Of a stretch of 64,000 bases of DNA, positions 46,913 to 56,089 are shown in pieces. Within the stretch, counting starts at the first letter, position 1, and every line of letters begins with the position of its first letter. The stretch is taken from positions 1,364,001-1,428,000 of the forward strand of contig NZ_BJOR01000001.1 in NCBI RefSeq assembly GCF_006540305.1, read 5' to 3'. A program made the position numbers and the translations under genes. The DNA is from Streptomyces sp. 6-11-2 (lineage in GTDB: Bacteria; Actinomycetota; Actinomycetes; Streptomycetales; Streptomycetaceae). The notes under the pieces were generated by a model. That model was not told the origin of the DNA. It did no database searches and saw nothing but the letters and a program-made list of their open reading frames with translations.

Positions 46913-46916
46913 GAGG

Positions 46917-48371
46917 CTATTCTCCCGCTCCGCCGTGCGGACTCTGCACCGGGTCCGCGGTCAGCTCCCGCACGGCGCGCAGGTCGCCGTCCAGCTGGTC
47001 CACGGCCGCGTACGCGCTCGCGACGCACGCGGGGATGCCCACCCCGTCGTACACCGCGCCGCACACCGCCAGACCGGGCAGCTTGCCGATGTGCTCGCGG
47101 ATGCGGGCCACGCGCGCGTGGTGGCCGACGGGGTACTGGGGCAGGCCGTCGGTCCAGCGGGTGACACGGGTCTCCAGGGGCGCGGCGTCCAGGCCGGTCG
47201 CCTCGCGCAGGTCGTGCCGGGAGACCTCGACGAGGTCGGCGTCCTCGCGCTGGAGGATCTCCGTCTCGCCGTACCGCCCCACGGAGGTGCGCAGCACGAC
47301 CACGTCCGGGTCCTCGTCGGCGATCCAGCCCCACTTCTGGGAGGCGAAGGTGGACGCCTTGATGGTGCGGCCGTCGACGGGGGGCACCAGGAAGCCGCTG
47401 CCCTCGGGCAGGGCGGTGCCGGCGCGGCGGTAGGCGAGGGTGATCAGGGCCATGGAGGCGTACTCGACGGCCCGCAGCTCGGCGGCGGCCTCCGGGGACT
47501 CGGCACGCAGCAGCCCGGCGGCGGCGGGCGCGGGCACGGCGACGACCACCGCGTCGGCGTGCAGCACGCGGTCACCGGCGGCCACCCGCCAGGACGTACG
47601 GTCCTGCCGGCGCAGCTCCGTCACGGGGGTCCCGGTCAGGATCTCACCGCCGCGGGCCCGCACCGACTCCGCGACCGCGACCGGCAGCCGGCCCACACCG
47701 CCCTCGATGCCCATGAACACCGGCCCGGTCTGCTGTGCGGCGGCCGCCGCGTCCTGGATCTCGCGGACCCCTTCCAGCAGCGAGTCGTGGGTCTGCGCGG
47801 CCCGGAAGAGCTGCGGGACGGCCGAGCGCATCGAGATGCGGTAGGCGTCACCGGCGTAGACCCCGCCGAGCAGGGGCTCGACCAGGCGGTCGACGACCTC
47901 GCGGCCCAGGCGTGCGGCCACGTACTCGCCGACCGCCACGTCGTCGCCGACCTCCGTACGGGGCAGCTCGGCGTCGCGCTCGATGCGGGCCAGGCCCCCC
48001 TCGGACAGCACGCCGGCCAGCGCGGAGGCGGTGCCGGGCACGCCCATGACGTGTCCCTTGGGCATGGGCCGCAGGGCGCCGCGGGTCCAGAGGGAGGCGC
48101 TCGCCGTGGCGGGTGGCTGGAGGTGGCCGGCGAGTCCCGTCTCGCGCGCGAGGGTCACGGCTTCGGGCCGGCGGGCCAGCATCGACTCGGCGCCCAGGTC
48201 GACGCGGACGCCCGCGATCTCGCCCGGCAGCAGCTTGCCGCCGACCCGTTCCGCCGCCTCCAGCACGGTCACCCGCGCCCCGCGCTGCAACAGCCGGTGC
48301 GCGGCCGCAAGCCCCGCGATCCCGGCCCCGATGACGACGACATGGCCCGTGCCCGTACCCGTTGCGCTCAT
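46917..48371 (-). CDS. hemY: Coproporphyrinogen/protoporphyrinogen oxidase HemY (CgoX)
   Basis: The 484-residue FAD enzyme oxidises coproporphyrinogen III to coproporphyrin III in the pathway that HemQ completes. The N-terminal FAD motif is [20 protein letters not shown] followed by [18 protein letters not shown]; other family segments are [34 protein letters not shown] and the C-terminal [29 protein letters not shown] split across the FAD site. The start is ATG 48371 ([15 protein letters not shown]). It ends 4 bp before hemQ. It diverges from the DUF4349 lipoprotein gene over 160 bp. Confidence 0.95.
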   Translation of the reverse strand: MSATGTGTGHVVVIGAGIAGLAAAHRLLQRGARVTVLEAAERVGGKLLPGEIAGVRVDLGAESMLARRPEAVTLARETGLAGHLQPPATASASLWTRGALRPMPKGHVMGVPGTASALAGVLSEGGLARIERDAELPRTEVGDDVAVGEYVAARLGREVVDRLVEPLLGGVYAGDAYRISMRSAVPQLFRAAQTHDSLLEGVREIQDAAAAAQQTGPVFMGIEGGVGRLPVAVAESVRARGGEILTGTPVTELRRQDRTSWRVAAGDRVLHADAVVVAVPAPAAAGLLRAESPEAAAELRAVEYASMALITLAYRRAGTALPEGSGFLVPPVDGRTIKASTFASQKWGWIADEDPDVVVLRTSVGRYGETEILQREDADLVEVSRHDLREATGLDAAPLETRVTRWTDGLPQYPVGHHARVARIREHIGKLPGLAVCGAVYDGVGIPACVASAYAAVDQLDGDLRAVRELTADPVQSPHGGAGE

Positions 48372-48448
48372 GAGCCCACTCTCTCAGACCTCTCCGGCGC
48401 TCCTCCCGCGCCCCGGTGTCCGCCCCGAGTCATGAACGTGACCGCATC

Positions 48449-48471
48449 GGAACCGTTTCCGGCCAACGTCT
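48449..48471 (+). promoter_or_regulatory. Possible ECF-sigma-type promoter before the DUF4349 gene
   Basis: GGAACC (48449-48454) followed after 15 bp from AAC by TCT (48469-48471, in GTCTC) resembles the cell-envelope-stress ECF promoter shape, AAC-N16/17-TCT, though the spacer is one base short. It is 60 bp upstream of the lipoprotein ATG. Confidence 0.3.
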
Positions 48472-48531
48472 CGCGCCGCCCGGGAGTCGAAGAAGCGTCA
48501 GTGGTCACGAGGACCCTCGGGGGTATGCCAC

Positions 48532-49536
48532 ATGCGCACACGACGTTCCGTCCGGCCCGCTTCCGCCCTGGCCGGGCTCCTGCTCGCCGCCGCCCTCGCG
48601 CTCACCGGGTGCGGCGCGGGCGACAGCGGCGGCGGCAGCACTGCCGACGCCAAGTCCGCCGCGGACGCGGCCGGCGGAGAGGCCCGGAAGGGCGCGCCGG
48701 ACACCGGCGGCGGCCAGGCCTCCGAGGCGAGGGCCACCACGCCGCCCCGGGTCGCCGCAAGCCACATCATCCGCACCGCCTCGCTCACCGTGCAGGTCAA
48801 GGACGTGCCGAAGGCCCTCGACGAGGCCCGCACCACCGTCGAGAACGCCGGGGGCTACATCGGCGACGAGAGCACCAGCCGCGACGAGGACGGCCACGAG
48901 CGCACCCGCGTGGTGCTGCGCGTGCCCGCCGACAGGTACGCCGAGGTCCTCGGTGGCCTGGAGGGCACCGGCAAGCTGATCGAGCGCACGGCGAAGGCGC
49001 AGGACGTCACCGACCAGGTCGTCGACGTGGACAGCCGCATCAGGTCGCAGCGCGTGAGTGTGGCGCGGGTGCGTGAACTGATGGACCGGGCGACCCAGCT
49101 CAGCGACGTGGTCAGCCTGGAGGGTGAGCTGAGCCGCCGCGAGTCCGACCTGGAGTCGCTGCTGGCCCAGCAGGCGTCGCTGAAGGACCGCACGAGCCTG
49201 GCCACCATCACCCTGTCCCTGTCCCGGACACCGGCGCCCGAGCCGGCGGTCGCCAAGGATGATCAGCCCGGGTTCATGGACGCGCTGGCGGGCGGCTGGC
49301 ACGTGTTCGTCACCGTGCTCCGCTGGATCGCCCTGGCCATCGGGGCGATCCTCCCGTTCGCCGCGGCGGCGGCTCTCCTCGCGGCGCTGTGGCTGCGGGT
49401 CGTACGGCCCCGGCTGCCCGGGCGCCCCGCCGAAGCGACGCCCACCATGACCGCGCTGGGAGCGGTGCCGGACTCCCGGCGGGCGCCCGCACCCCCGGCC
49501 CAGAAGCCCGGCGGCGAACCGGACCCCCAGGACTGA
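48532..49536 (+). CDS. DUF4349 lipoprotein
   Basis: The 334-residue protein has a lipoprotein signal with lipobox LTGC (residues 23-26), a Gly/Ala-rich linker and a DUF4349 domain (about 80-235) with HIIRTASLTVQVKDVPKALD, NAGGYIGDESTSR, VDVDSRIRSQRVSVARVREL and a coiled-coil (LEGELSRRESDLESLLAQQA). A transmembrane helix near residues 255-285 (VLRWIALAIGAILPFAAAAA) and a Pro-rich C-terminal tail follow. So it is anchored at both ends and the domain lies outside the cell. Function is unknown; DUF4349 proteins are often membrane-stress lipoproteins. ATG 48532 is preceded by GGGGGTATGCCAC. Confidence 0.88.
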   Translation: MRTRRSVRPASALAGLLLAAALALTGCGAGDSGGGSTADAKSAADAAGGEARKGAPDTGGGQASEARATTPPRVAASHIIRTASLTVQVKDVPKALDEARTTVENAGGYIGDESTSRDEDGHERTRVVLRVPADRYAEVLGGLEGTGKLIERTAKAQDVTDQVVDVDSRIRSQRVSVARVRELMDRATQLSDVVSLEGELSRRESDLESLLAQQASLKDRTSLATITLSLSRTPAPEPAVAKDDQPGFMDALAGGWHVFVTVLRWIALAIGAILPFAAAAALLAALWLRVVRPRLPGRPAEATPTMTALGAVPDSRRAPAPPAQKPGGEPDPQD

Positions 49537-49541
49537 GACGG

Positions 49542-49592
49542 CCTCAGGACCGGGACGACCTCAGGACCGGGACAACCTCAGGACCGGGACGG
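49542..49592. repeat. Three 17-bp tandem repeats after the DUF4349 gene
   Basis: CCTCAGGACCGGGACGA, CCTCAGGACCGGGACAA and CCTCAGGACCGGGACGG follow one another exactly at 49542, 49559 and 49576. The last copy runs into GGGACGG-C-CCGTCCC, a 7-bp-arm palindrome (49586-49600), 14 bp before the start of the flavoprotein gene. It could be an operator cluster or simple slippage. Confidence 0.85.
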
Positions 49593-49614
49593 CCCGTCCC
49601 CGTAGCGTGTTCGC

Positions 49615-51024
49615 ATGGACATGAGCGCTGCGCGGGATGCCCGGGGTACGAAGGAACGCCTTGTCGTGATCGGCGGCGACGCCGCGGGGATGTCCGCGGC
49701 GTCGCAGGCACGACGGCTGCGCGGGCCGGACGAGCTGGAGATCGTGGCGTTCGAACGCGGCCACTTCACCTCGTTCTCGGCGTGCGGCATCCCCTACTGG
49801 GTGGGCGGCGACGTCGGCGAGCGGGACCTGCTGATCGCCCGTACGCCCGAGGAACACCGCGCGCGGGACATCGACCTGCGGATGCGCACCGAGGTGACGG
49901 AGATCGACGTGGCCGCCGGCCGCGTGCGCGCGCGGGACGTGGATTCCGGTACGGAGTCCTGGACGTCGTACGACAAGCTCGTGATCGCGACCGGGGCCCG
50001 CCCCGTCCGGCCCGACATGCCCGGCGCCGACGCGCCCGGCGTGCACGGGGTGCAGACCCTCGACGACGGGCAGGCCCTGCTGGACAGCCTGGCACGCGCG
50101 CGTGGCCGCCGGGCGGTGGTGATCGGGGCGGGCTACATCGGGGTGGAGATGGCCGAGTCGCTCATCAAGCGCGGCTACGAGGTGACGGTCGTCAACCGCG
50201 GCCGGGAGCCGATGTCCACGCTCGACCCCGACATGGGCCGTCTGGTGCACCGGGCCATGTCGGGCCTGGGCATCACCATGGTCGACGACGTCGACGTGAC
50301 CAAGGTGCTCACCGGCGACGACGGCCGGGTCCGGGCGGTGGCCACCGCGGACGCCGAGTACCCGGCGGACGTGGTCGTGCTGGGCATCGGGGTGCGCCCC
50401 GAGACCGCGCTCGCGCGGGCGGCCGGGCTCCCGCTCGGCACGCGCGGCGGGCTGCTCACCGACCGGGCGATGCGGGTGCGCGGCCACGAGAACATCTGGG
50501 CGGGCGGCGACTGCGTGGAGGTCCTGGACCTGGTCTCCGGACAACTGCGCCACGTGCCGCTGGGCACTCACGCCAACAAGCACGGCCAGATCATCGGCAC
50601 CAACGCGGCCGGCGGCTACGCCACCTTCCCGGGTGTGGTCGGCACCGCGGTGAGCAAGGTGTGCGACCTGGAGATCGCGCGCACCGGGTTGCGCGAGAAG
50701 GACGCCCGCCGGGTGGGCCTGAAGTTCGAGACGGTCACCATCGAGTCGACCAGCCGCGCGGGCTACTACCCCGGCGCCTCCCCGATGACCGTCAAGATGA
50801 TCGCCGAACGCCGTACCGGCCGCCTGCTGGGCGTGCAGATCGTCGGCCGTGAGGGCGCGGCGAAGCGGGTCGACATCGCCGCGGTCGCCCTCACGGCCGG
50901 TCTGACGGTGGAGCAGATGACGGCCCTGGACCTGGGCTACGCGCCGCCGTTCTCCCCGGTGTGGGATCCGGTGCTGGTGGCGGCCCGGAAGGCCGCGGCG
51001 AAGGTCCGCGCCAGCATGGCGTGA
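49615..51024 (+). CDS. CoA-disulfide-reductase-like pyridine nucleotide flavoprotein
   Basis: The 469-residue FAD/NAD(P)H oxidoreductase has two Rossmann motifs (VVIGGDAAGMSAASQARRL, VVIGAGYIGVEMAESLI), a redox-active Cys in SFSACGIPYWVGGD (the SFxxCxxPY pattern of CoA-disulfide reductases and NADH oxidases), ENIWAGGDCVEV (FAD GD motif) and a C-terminal dimerisation domain (HANKHGQIIGTNAAGGYATF). It could reduce CoA disulfide, other disulfides or oxygen; the substrate is not shown by context. The ATG at 49615 is preceded by a weak site; an ATG at 49621 is also in frame. No rhodanese domain is fused. Confidence 0.92.
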   Translation: MDMSAARDARGTKERLVVIGGDAAGMSAASQARRLRGPDELEIVAFERGHFTSFSACGIPYWVGGDVGERDLLIARTPEEHRARDIDLRMRTEVTEIDVAAGRVRARDVDSGTESWTSYDKLVIATGARPVRPDMPGADAPGVHGVQTLDDGQALLDSLARARGRRAVVIGAGYIGVEMAESLIKRGYEVTVVNRGREPMSTLDPDMGRLVHRAMSGLGITMVDDVDVTKVLTGDDGRVRAVATADAEYPADVVVLGIGVRPETALARAAGLPLGTRGGLLTDRAMRVRGHENIWAGGDCVEVLDLVSGQLRHVPLGTHANKHGQIIGTNAAGGYATFPGVVGTAVSKVCDLEIARTGLREKDARRVGLKFETVTIESTSRAGYYPGASPMTVKMIAERRTGRLLGVQIVGREGAAKRVDIAAVALTAGLTVEQMTALDLGYAPPFSPVWDPVLVAARKAAAKVRASMA

Positions 51025-51027
51025 GCC

Positions 51028-51324
51028 CTACGCCGTTCCGTTCAGCCTCGGCAGGGAGGAGACCGAGCCGCTGGACGTCACCGCCGACGCCGTCGCGGCC
51101 GGCTGCTCCCCGGCCGGCCGGGCGTGCGTGGCCGTGGTCCGGGTGGAGCGCAGCCGGTGCCCGACTGCCTCGTCCAGCGTCACCGGGCGCTTCATCTGGG
51201 ACGCCAGCCGGCCGGCCTCCTGGCCGAGCCGGGCGACGTCCTCCCAGGGCAGTCGCACCACCAGGGTGAGCTCGGCCTCGCCGTCGGGCAGCGCGTGCAC
51301 CGCGGGAGTGACTCGGTCGTTCAT
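51028..51324 (-). CDS. Small conserved Streptomyces protein, unknown function
   Basis: The 98-residue protein begins at ATG 51324 (MNDRVTPAVHALPDGEAEL) after GAGGAACAGG. A conserved-looking core reads LTLVVRLPWEDVARLGQEAG and LASQMKRPVTLDEAVGHRLR, followed by a variable Ala/Thr/Ser-rich tail. I do not recognise a named domain; it could be a small DNA-binding or toxin-regulator-like protein but nothing proves that. It is divergent from the rhomboid gene and convergent with the flavoprotein gene, stopping 3 bp from it. Confidence 0.65.
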   Translation of the reverse strand: MNDRVTPAVHALPDGEAELTLVVRLPWEDVARLGQEAGRLASQMKRPVTLDEAVGHRLRSTRTTATHARPAGEQPAATASAVTSSGSVSSLPRLNGTA

Positions 51325-51449
51325 CGCCTGTTCCTCACGTCGTCCCCGCGGCCCGCCTTCCCCGGACCGCGGGTGGTTGAGGAGGCATACGTACACGCGG
51401 ACGGCGGCGTTCACCGGTTCGGCGAGCGCATCTCGGGCAGAACTTCCCC

Positions 51450-52268
51450 GTGGTCATTCCCGTCCATGATGTGAACCCGGCGCGGCGCACTCCGTGGGTG
51501 ACGTACGCCCTGATCGCCGCGAACTTCGTCGTGTTCCTGCTCACCCCCGGCATCGCCGGGTCCTTCACGGGCAGCAGCACGCTGGCGCAGTTGTGCCACC
51601 TCCAGGCCTTCACGGAGCAGTACGCGCTGGTGCCGAGAGAGTTGATCCACCATCAGTTGCCGTCGCTGGTCCCGACGGGCGTCGTCGGGGTGGGCGTGCA
51701 CGGCCCGGGCTGCGTGGTGGGGCCGCCCGCCTACGACAAGTCGCCCGTGCTGTCGGTCCTCACGGCGATGTTCCTGCACGGCAGCTGGCTGCACCTGCTG
51801 GGCAACATGCTGTTCCTCCTCATCTTCGGCAACAACATCGAGGACCGCATGGGCCATGTGCGGTTCCTGCTGTTCTATGTGGTCTGCGGGTACGCGGCCG
51901 CATACGGATTCGCTCTCATGAACTCCCAGTCCGCGACTCCCCTGATCGGCGCCTCGGGAGCCATCGCCGGCGTCCTCGGCGCCTACCTGCTGCTCTACCC
52001 GAGGGCACGGGTCTGGGTGCTGGTCCCCTTCCTGATCTTCCTGCCGCTGCGACTGCCGGCCTGGGTGGTCCTGGGCTCCTGGTTCGTGCTCCAGGCGTTC
52101 TACTCCTCCGGCCAGGCCGTCGCCGAGGCGGGCACCGTGGCCTACCTGGCCCACGTGGTCGGCTTCATCGTGGGCATGCTGCTCGCCTGGCCCCTCAAGC
52201 CGGGCACTCCCCCACCGCCCGAACCGCCCCGCATCCTCTTCGGCCGGCAGACGCGACGGGCCTGGTAG
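51450..52268 (+). CDS. Rhomboid-family intramembrane serine protease
   Basis: The 272-residue protein has about six transmembrane helices and the rhomboid catalytic dyad: Ser in [18 protein letters not shown] and His in [13 protein letters not shown]. Other markers are [20 protein letters not shown] and [13 protein letters not shown]. It cleaves membrane-spanning substrates; which ones is unknown. The GTG at 51450 reads [20 protein letters not shown]. The C-terminal tail [20 protein letters not shown] is repeated almost exactly at 54499-54582, beyond the catalase gene. Confidence 0.93.
   Translation: MVIPVHDVNPARRTPWVTYALIAANFVVFLLTPGIAGSFTGSSTLAQLCHLQAFTEQYALVPRELIHHQLPSLVPTGVVGVGVHGPGCVVGPPAYDKSPVLSVLTAMFLHGSWLHLLGNMLFLLIFGNNIEDRMGHVRFLLFYVVCGYAAAYGFALMNSQSATPLIGASGAIAGVLGAYLLLYPRARVWVLVPFLIFLPLRLPAWVVLGSWFVLQAFYSSGQAVAEAGTVAYLAHVVGFIVGMLLAWPLKPGTPPPPEPPRILFGRQTRRAW
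52188..52268 (+). repeat. Direct repeat, copy 1 (3' end of the rhomboid gene)
   Basis: The last 27 codons including the stop of the rhomboid gene are duplicated near 54499. Both copies share TGGCCCCTCAAGCCGGGC, CTCCCCCACCGCC and TCCTCTTCGG. Together they flank a segment of about 2.3 kb holding the deaminase and catalase genes. Confidence 0.85.
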
Positions 52269-52329
52269 GGCCACACGCCCGAAGCCGGTGCCGTGGCAGG
52301 CGACGTTTGGCCTGCGACCGCCTGAGGCG

Positions 52330-52767
52330 TCAGCTCGTGCCGAGGGGTGCGCCCTCCTCGGCGTCGAGCTGGTGGTCCGCCCAGATGTAGCTTTCGGGAA
52401 GCAGGTCCGTGACGGGCACCATCCGGAGGCCATCGTCCGTCCCGACGATGACCTCGAGGGCTGGGAAGTAGTCGAGAAGGACCTGGCGGCAGCGGCCACA
52501 AGGGGGCACGACGCCTCGGTCGCGGTCACCCACGGCGACGATGGTGTCCAGGTCGTAGGCCCCCTGGGCAGCAGCGGTGCCGATGAGGACCAGCTCCGCG
52601 CAGGGGCCTCCGGTGAAGTGATAGGCGTTCACCGCGGTGACGATCCGGCCGTCCCTGGCGCGGGCCGCAGCCGCCATGGTGTGGTTGTCACCCCGGCAGC
52701 GTGTGGCCGCGACGTGCGCCGCTGCCCGGATCAGTTCGTGGTCGACACGGTCGGTCTGTGTGGTCAT
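52330..52767 (-). CDS. Blasticidin-S-deaminase-like cytidine deaminase family enzyme
   Basis: The 145-residue protein has the zinc cytidine-deaminase motifs [11 protein letters not shown] (Cys ligand and catalytic Glu) and [15 protein letters not shown] (two Cys ligands). The stretch [15 protein letters not shown], the [20 protein letters not shown] segment and [10 protein letters not shown] follow the Aspergillus terreus blasticidin-S deaminase closely, as I remember that sequence. It might detoxify blasticidin-type nucleosides or deaminate another cytidine. It has no cytidine-deaminase 'normal' N-terminus such as VRAAYAPYS. ATG 52767 gives [18 protein letters not shown]. It diverges from the catalase gene over 183 bp. 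Confidence 0.85.
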   Translation of the reverse strand: MTTQTDRVDHELIRAAAHVAATRCRGDNHTMAAAARARDGRIVTAVNAYHFTGGPCAELVLIGTAAAQGAYDLDTIVAVGDRDRGVVPPCGRCRQVLLDYFPALEVIVGTDDGLRMVPVTDLLPESYIWADHQLDAEEGAPLGTS

Positions 52768-52950
52768 CTTCTCCGCTTTCTTGCACGGTCGGGCGACGTC
52801 GGCTCTGTCTACGACGGAGCCTGGGCGCCGGTCCTGGACGTGGATCCGACGGTGTCACCCATAACGTGCGACTCGGTGTGTTTAGTACGGGTTCTTACGG
52901 TCACGCGCATGGAAGGGGATGGAGGACCGGCACGACGAAAGGGCAGTCTC

Positions 52951-54441
52951 ATGACGGAGTTCCTTCCCGCCACCACGACGGACTCCGGCGCGCCCGTGGA
53001 GAGTGATGAGCACTCTCTCACCCTGGGCCCGGGCGGGCCGGTCCTGCTGCAGGACGCCTACCTGATCGAGCAGATGGCCCAGTTCAACCGGGAGCGGATT
53101 CCCGAGCGCCAGCCGCATGCCAAGGGGAGCGGCGCCTTCGGCCACTTCGAGGTGATCGAGGACGTCAGCGCCTACACCATGGCGGCCGTGTTCCAGCCGG
53201 GCACCCGTACCGACCTGGTCATTCGCTTCTCGACGGTCGCCGGCGAGCGGGGCAGCCCCGACACCTGGCGTGACCCTCGCGGCTTCGCGGTGAAGTTCTA
53301 CACCACCGTGGGCAACTACGACATGGTCGGCAACAACACGCCGGTGTTCTTCATGAAGGACCCGATGAAGTTCCAGCACTTCATCCGCTCCCAGAAGCGC
53401 CGCGCGGACAACAACCTGCGCGACCACGACATGCAGTGGGACTTCTGGACGCTCTCGCCGGAGTCCGCGCACCAGGTGACCTGGCTGATGGGAGACCGCG
53501 GCATCCCCCGTACCTGGCGCCACATGAACGGCTACACCTCCCACACCTACATGTGGATCAACGCCAGGGGCGAGCGGTTCTGGGTGAAGTACCACTTCAA
53601 GACCGACCAGGGGATCGAGTTCTTCACCCAGCACGAGGGCGACCAGATGGCCGCCGTCGACACGGACTACCACATGCGCGATCTCTTCGAGCACATCCGT
53701 GACGGCGACTTCCCCAGCTGGACGCTGTACGTGCAGGTCATGCCGTACACGGAGGCCGCGCACTACCGCTTCAACCCGTTCGACCTCACCAAAGTGTGGC
53801 CGCACGGTGACTATCCGCTGATCCCGGTCGGCCGGATGACCCTGGACCGCAATCCGACCGACAACCACGCGGAGATCGAGCAGGCGGCGTTCCAGCCCAA
53901 CAACTTCATCCCCGGGATCGGGCCGAGTCCGGACCGCATGCTGCTGGCCCGGCTGTTCTCCTACGCGGACGCCCACCGGCACCGCATCGGCGCCAACTAC
54001 CAGCAGCTTCCCGTGAACGCGCCCATCGTCGACGTGCACACCTACTCGAAGGACGGGGCGATGGCGTACCGGAAGACGACGGATCCGGTGTACGCCCCGA
54101 ACTCCAAGGGCGGTCCCGCCGCCGACCCCGCCCGCTTCGGCCCGCCGCCCAGTTGGGCGGCCGACGGCGAGATCATCCGTACCGCGTACGTCTCCCACGC
54201 CGAGGACGACGACTGGGGGCAGCCCGGCACCCTGGTCCGGCAGGTCCTGGACGACGCCGCCCGGGACCGTCTGGTCGACAACGTCGTCGGGCACCTCCTC
54301 GACGGGGTCAGCGAGCCGGTCCTGGAACGGGCCTTCACGTACTGGTCGAACATCGACGAGACGATCGGCAAGCGCATTGCCGACGGCGTGCGGTCCAAGG
54401 CCGACGAGAAGGACGCCGGCCAGGGACCTGGCCGGCGCTGA
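52951..54441 (+). CDS. Monofunctional heme catalase
   Basis: The 496-residue cytoplasmic catalase decomposes hydrogen peroxide. The catalytic His is in [15 protein letters not shown], the distal Asn in [16 protein letters not shown], the proximal-Tyr region is [20 protein letters not shown], and WGDRGIP-like [17 protein letters not shown] is present. It is the small-subunit type with no C-terminal flavodoxin-like domain. The ATG at 52951 follows GAAAGGG. The open frame extends far upstream, but that is the antisense of the deaminase gene. Rather unusual is the divergent deaminase neighbour. It ends at 54441, shortly before the remnant of the rhomboid gene. Confidence 0.97.
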   Translation: MTEFLPATTTDSGAPVESDEHSLTLGPGGPVLLQDAYLIEQMAQFNRERIPERQPHAKGSGAFGHFEVIEDVSAYTMAAVFQPGTRTDLVIRFSTVAGERGSPDTWRDPRGFAVKFYTTVGNYDMVGNNTPVFFMKDPMKFQHFIRSQKRRADNNLRDHDMQWDFWTLSPESAHQVTWLMGDRGIPRTWRHMNGYTSHTYMWINARGERFWVKYHFKTDQGIEFFTQHEGDQMAAVDTDYHMRDLFEHIRDGDFPSWTLYVQVMPYTEAAHYRFNPFDLTKVWPHGDYPLIPVGRMTLDRNPTDNHAEIEQAAFQPNNFIPGIGPSPDRMLLARLFSYADAHRHRIGANYQQLPVNAPIVDVHTYSKDGAMAYRKTTDPVYAPNSKGGPAADPARFGPPPSWAADGEIIRTAYVSHAEDDDWGQPGTLVRQVLDDAARDRLVDNVVGHLLDGVSEPVLERAFTYWSNIDETIGKRIADGVRSKADEKDAGQGPGRR

Positions 54442-54498
54442 TCACGCCGGGACGACCTCGCCGACGCCGGCGCAGTTTGGTGGGTCGCGATGGGGTCG

Positions 54499-54582
54499 TG
54501 GCCCCTCAAGCCGGGCGCTCCCCCACCGCCGGAGGAGCCGCGCCGCGTCCTCTTCGGAAGGCCGACGTGTCGGGCCCGGTAG
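54499..54582 (+). pseudogene. Remnant of a second rhomboid gene 3' end (direct repeat, copy 2)
   Basis: Read on the plus strand, 28 codons give WPLKPGAPPPPEEPRRVLFG then RPTCRAR and a TAG stop; the rhomboid protein ends [20 protein letters not shown] then QTRRAW and stop. One codon is inserted and several changed, but the stop lies at the same place. No rhomboid sequence precedes it (upstream is AVWWVAMGS). It overlaps the 3' end of the histidine kinase gene on the other strand, which therefore takes its last 25 or so codons from antisense of this remnant. Confidence 0.75.
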
Positions 54583-56089
54583 GGGGCGAGTCGGGGAGCA
54601 GCAGGCGGAATGTGCAGCCCTCGCCGGGGCGGGTGTCCAGTTCCAGGCGTCCGTCGTGTGCCTCGGCGATGGCGAGGCCGAGGCCGGAACCCGGTTGGGG
54701 CCGCGACCCCTGCGGTTCGGCCCGGAAGAAGCGGTCGAAGACACGGGCTGCCTCGTCGGGGTCGAGGCCGGGGCCGTCGTCGGCGACCTCGATGACGCAG
54801 AGGGGCGTGCCCGGCGCCGGTGGCGGGCCGGCGCCGGTGCGGTCGGGGCGGTCTGTGCCGTAGCCGTGTTGGCCGGCGTGAGCGGCGCCGACCCTGACGC
54901 GGACGCAGGTGTCGTCGGGGGTGTGGGTGCAGGCGTTGGAGAGGAGGTTGCCGAGTACCTGGGCGAGTTGGTGGGGATCGCCGGACGTCTCGACGATGTC
55001 GAGACCGCGCTCGTGGCCGCCGGGGTGGGTGAGGAGCGGTTCGAGGGTGATGGTGCGCCGCGAGTGGCGGACGGCGGTGGTGGCGATGGCGTCGGCGGCC
55101 AGGGAGAGCAGGTCGACGGGCTCGCGGTGCGGAAGGGGGGTGTCGCCGAGTGTGGCGAGGAGGAAGAGGTCGTCGACGAGGCGGCTCATCCGCTCCGCGT
55201 TGTGGTTGATCAGGGTGTGGGCTTCGTGCCGTCGCAGGTCGCTCATCCGGGGTTCGTCGAGGAGGAGTTCGGCGAAGCCCTGGATCGCGGTGAGGGGCGT
55301 GCGCAGTTCGTGACCGGCGTCCGCCATGAAGCGGCGCAACTGCTGTTCGGAGGTCTCCGTGCGATGCAGCGCGGTGCGCAGGCGGTCGAGCATCGTGTTC
55401 AGTGCCAGGCTGAGCCGGCCGACCTCGGTGTCCGGGTCGGTGACGGGAACGCTGAGTTCCAGGGCGCCCTCGGTGATGCGCTGGGCGGTCCGCTCGACGC
55501 GAGTGAGGGGGCGCAGGCCGAGGCGGACGGCGACGTTGCCCAGGATGACGACTCCGCCGGCGACACCGATGCCGAGAACGACGCTGAACCAGAGCAGTTT
55601 GGTGGTGGCGCCGTCGACGGTGTCCAGGGGAAGGGCGACGACGGCGTGCATGTCGCCGGGCCCCGAGTGGTCGATCACCCGCCACCCGGATCCGGACGAG
55701 TCCTCGGACTCGACCGTCCTCGGCTTCTCCGTGTCCAGGTGCAGGTCGGCCGCCTTCTCGGGCAGGCGCGGGCCGGGGCTGTCGCCGTTTCCCAGGGAGG
55801 CGCGCAGCAGGTGTCCGTCCTGGCCGTAGAAGTGGACGCGGTAGTCCGAGGGCAGGGCGTCGTTCCCGCCGGGGGGCCGCAGCGCGCCGTCGCCGCCGAT
55901 GTCGCGGTAGACGTCGGCCGGGGGACGGAAGTGGGTGAGCCGGTCGTCGACCTGGTCGGTGAGCCAGGAACGCACGACGGTCAGCCCGGCGATCTGGCAC
56001 AGGACGACGGCGCAGGTCGCCAGAAGGCCGGCGATCAGCACGAGGCGGCTGCGCAGGGAGCGCGGGCGCGGTCGGGCCGGCCACCTCAT
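54506..56089 (-). CDS. Sensor histidine kinase of a two-component pair
   Basis: The 527-residue membrane kinase begins at ATG 56089 (MRWPARPRPRSLRSRL), with one helix near residues 15-38, a periplasmic sensor of about 140 residues, a second helix (LLWFSVVLGIGVAGGVVILG), HAMP (NVAVRLGLRPLTRVERTAQR), H-box MADAGHELRTPLTAIQGF with the phosphorylated His, N-box VLGNLLSNACTHTPDD, and G-boxes VADDGPGLDPDEA and GSGLGLAIAEAHDG. Its start overlaps the regulator's stop by 4 nt (ATGA). The C-terminal 25 residues (TSAFRRGRGAAPPAVGERPA) lie antisense to the rhomboid remnant, so they probably arose by over-printing. It belongs to the five-gene minus-strand locus with the polyphosphate, DUF4956 and CotH genes. 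Confidence 0.92.
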   Translation of the reverse strand: MRWPARPRPRSLRSRLVLIAGLLATCAVVLCQIAGLTVVRSWLTDQVDDRLTHFRPPADVYRDIGGDGALRPPGGNDALPSDYRVHFYGQDGHLLRASLGNGDSPGPRLPEKAADLHLDTEKPRTVESEDSSGSGWRVIDHSGPGDMHAVVALPLDTVDGATTKLLWFSVVLGIGVAGGVVILGNVAVRLGLRPLTRVERTAQRITEGALELSVPVTDPDTEVGRLSLALNTMLDRLRTALHRTETSEQQLRRFMADAGHELRTPLTAIQGFAELLLDEPRMSDLRRHEAHTLINHNAERMSRLVDDLFLLATLGDTPLPHREPVDLLSLAADAIATTAVRHSRRTITLEPLLTHPGGHERGLDIVETSGDPHQLAQVLGNLLSNACTHTPDDTCVRVRVGAAHAGQHGYGTDRPDRTGAGPPPAPGTPLCVIEVADDGPGLDPDEAARVFDRFFRAEPQGSRPQPGSGLGLAIAEAHDGRLELDTRPGEGCTFRLLLPDSPPTGPDTSAFRRGRGAAPPAVGERPA

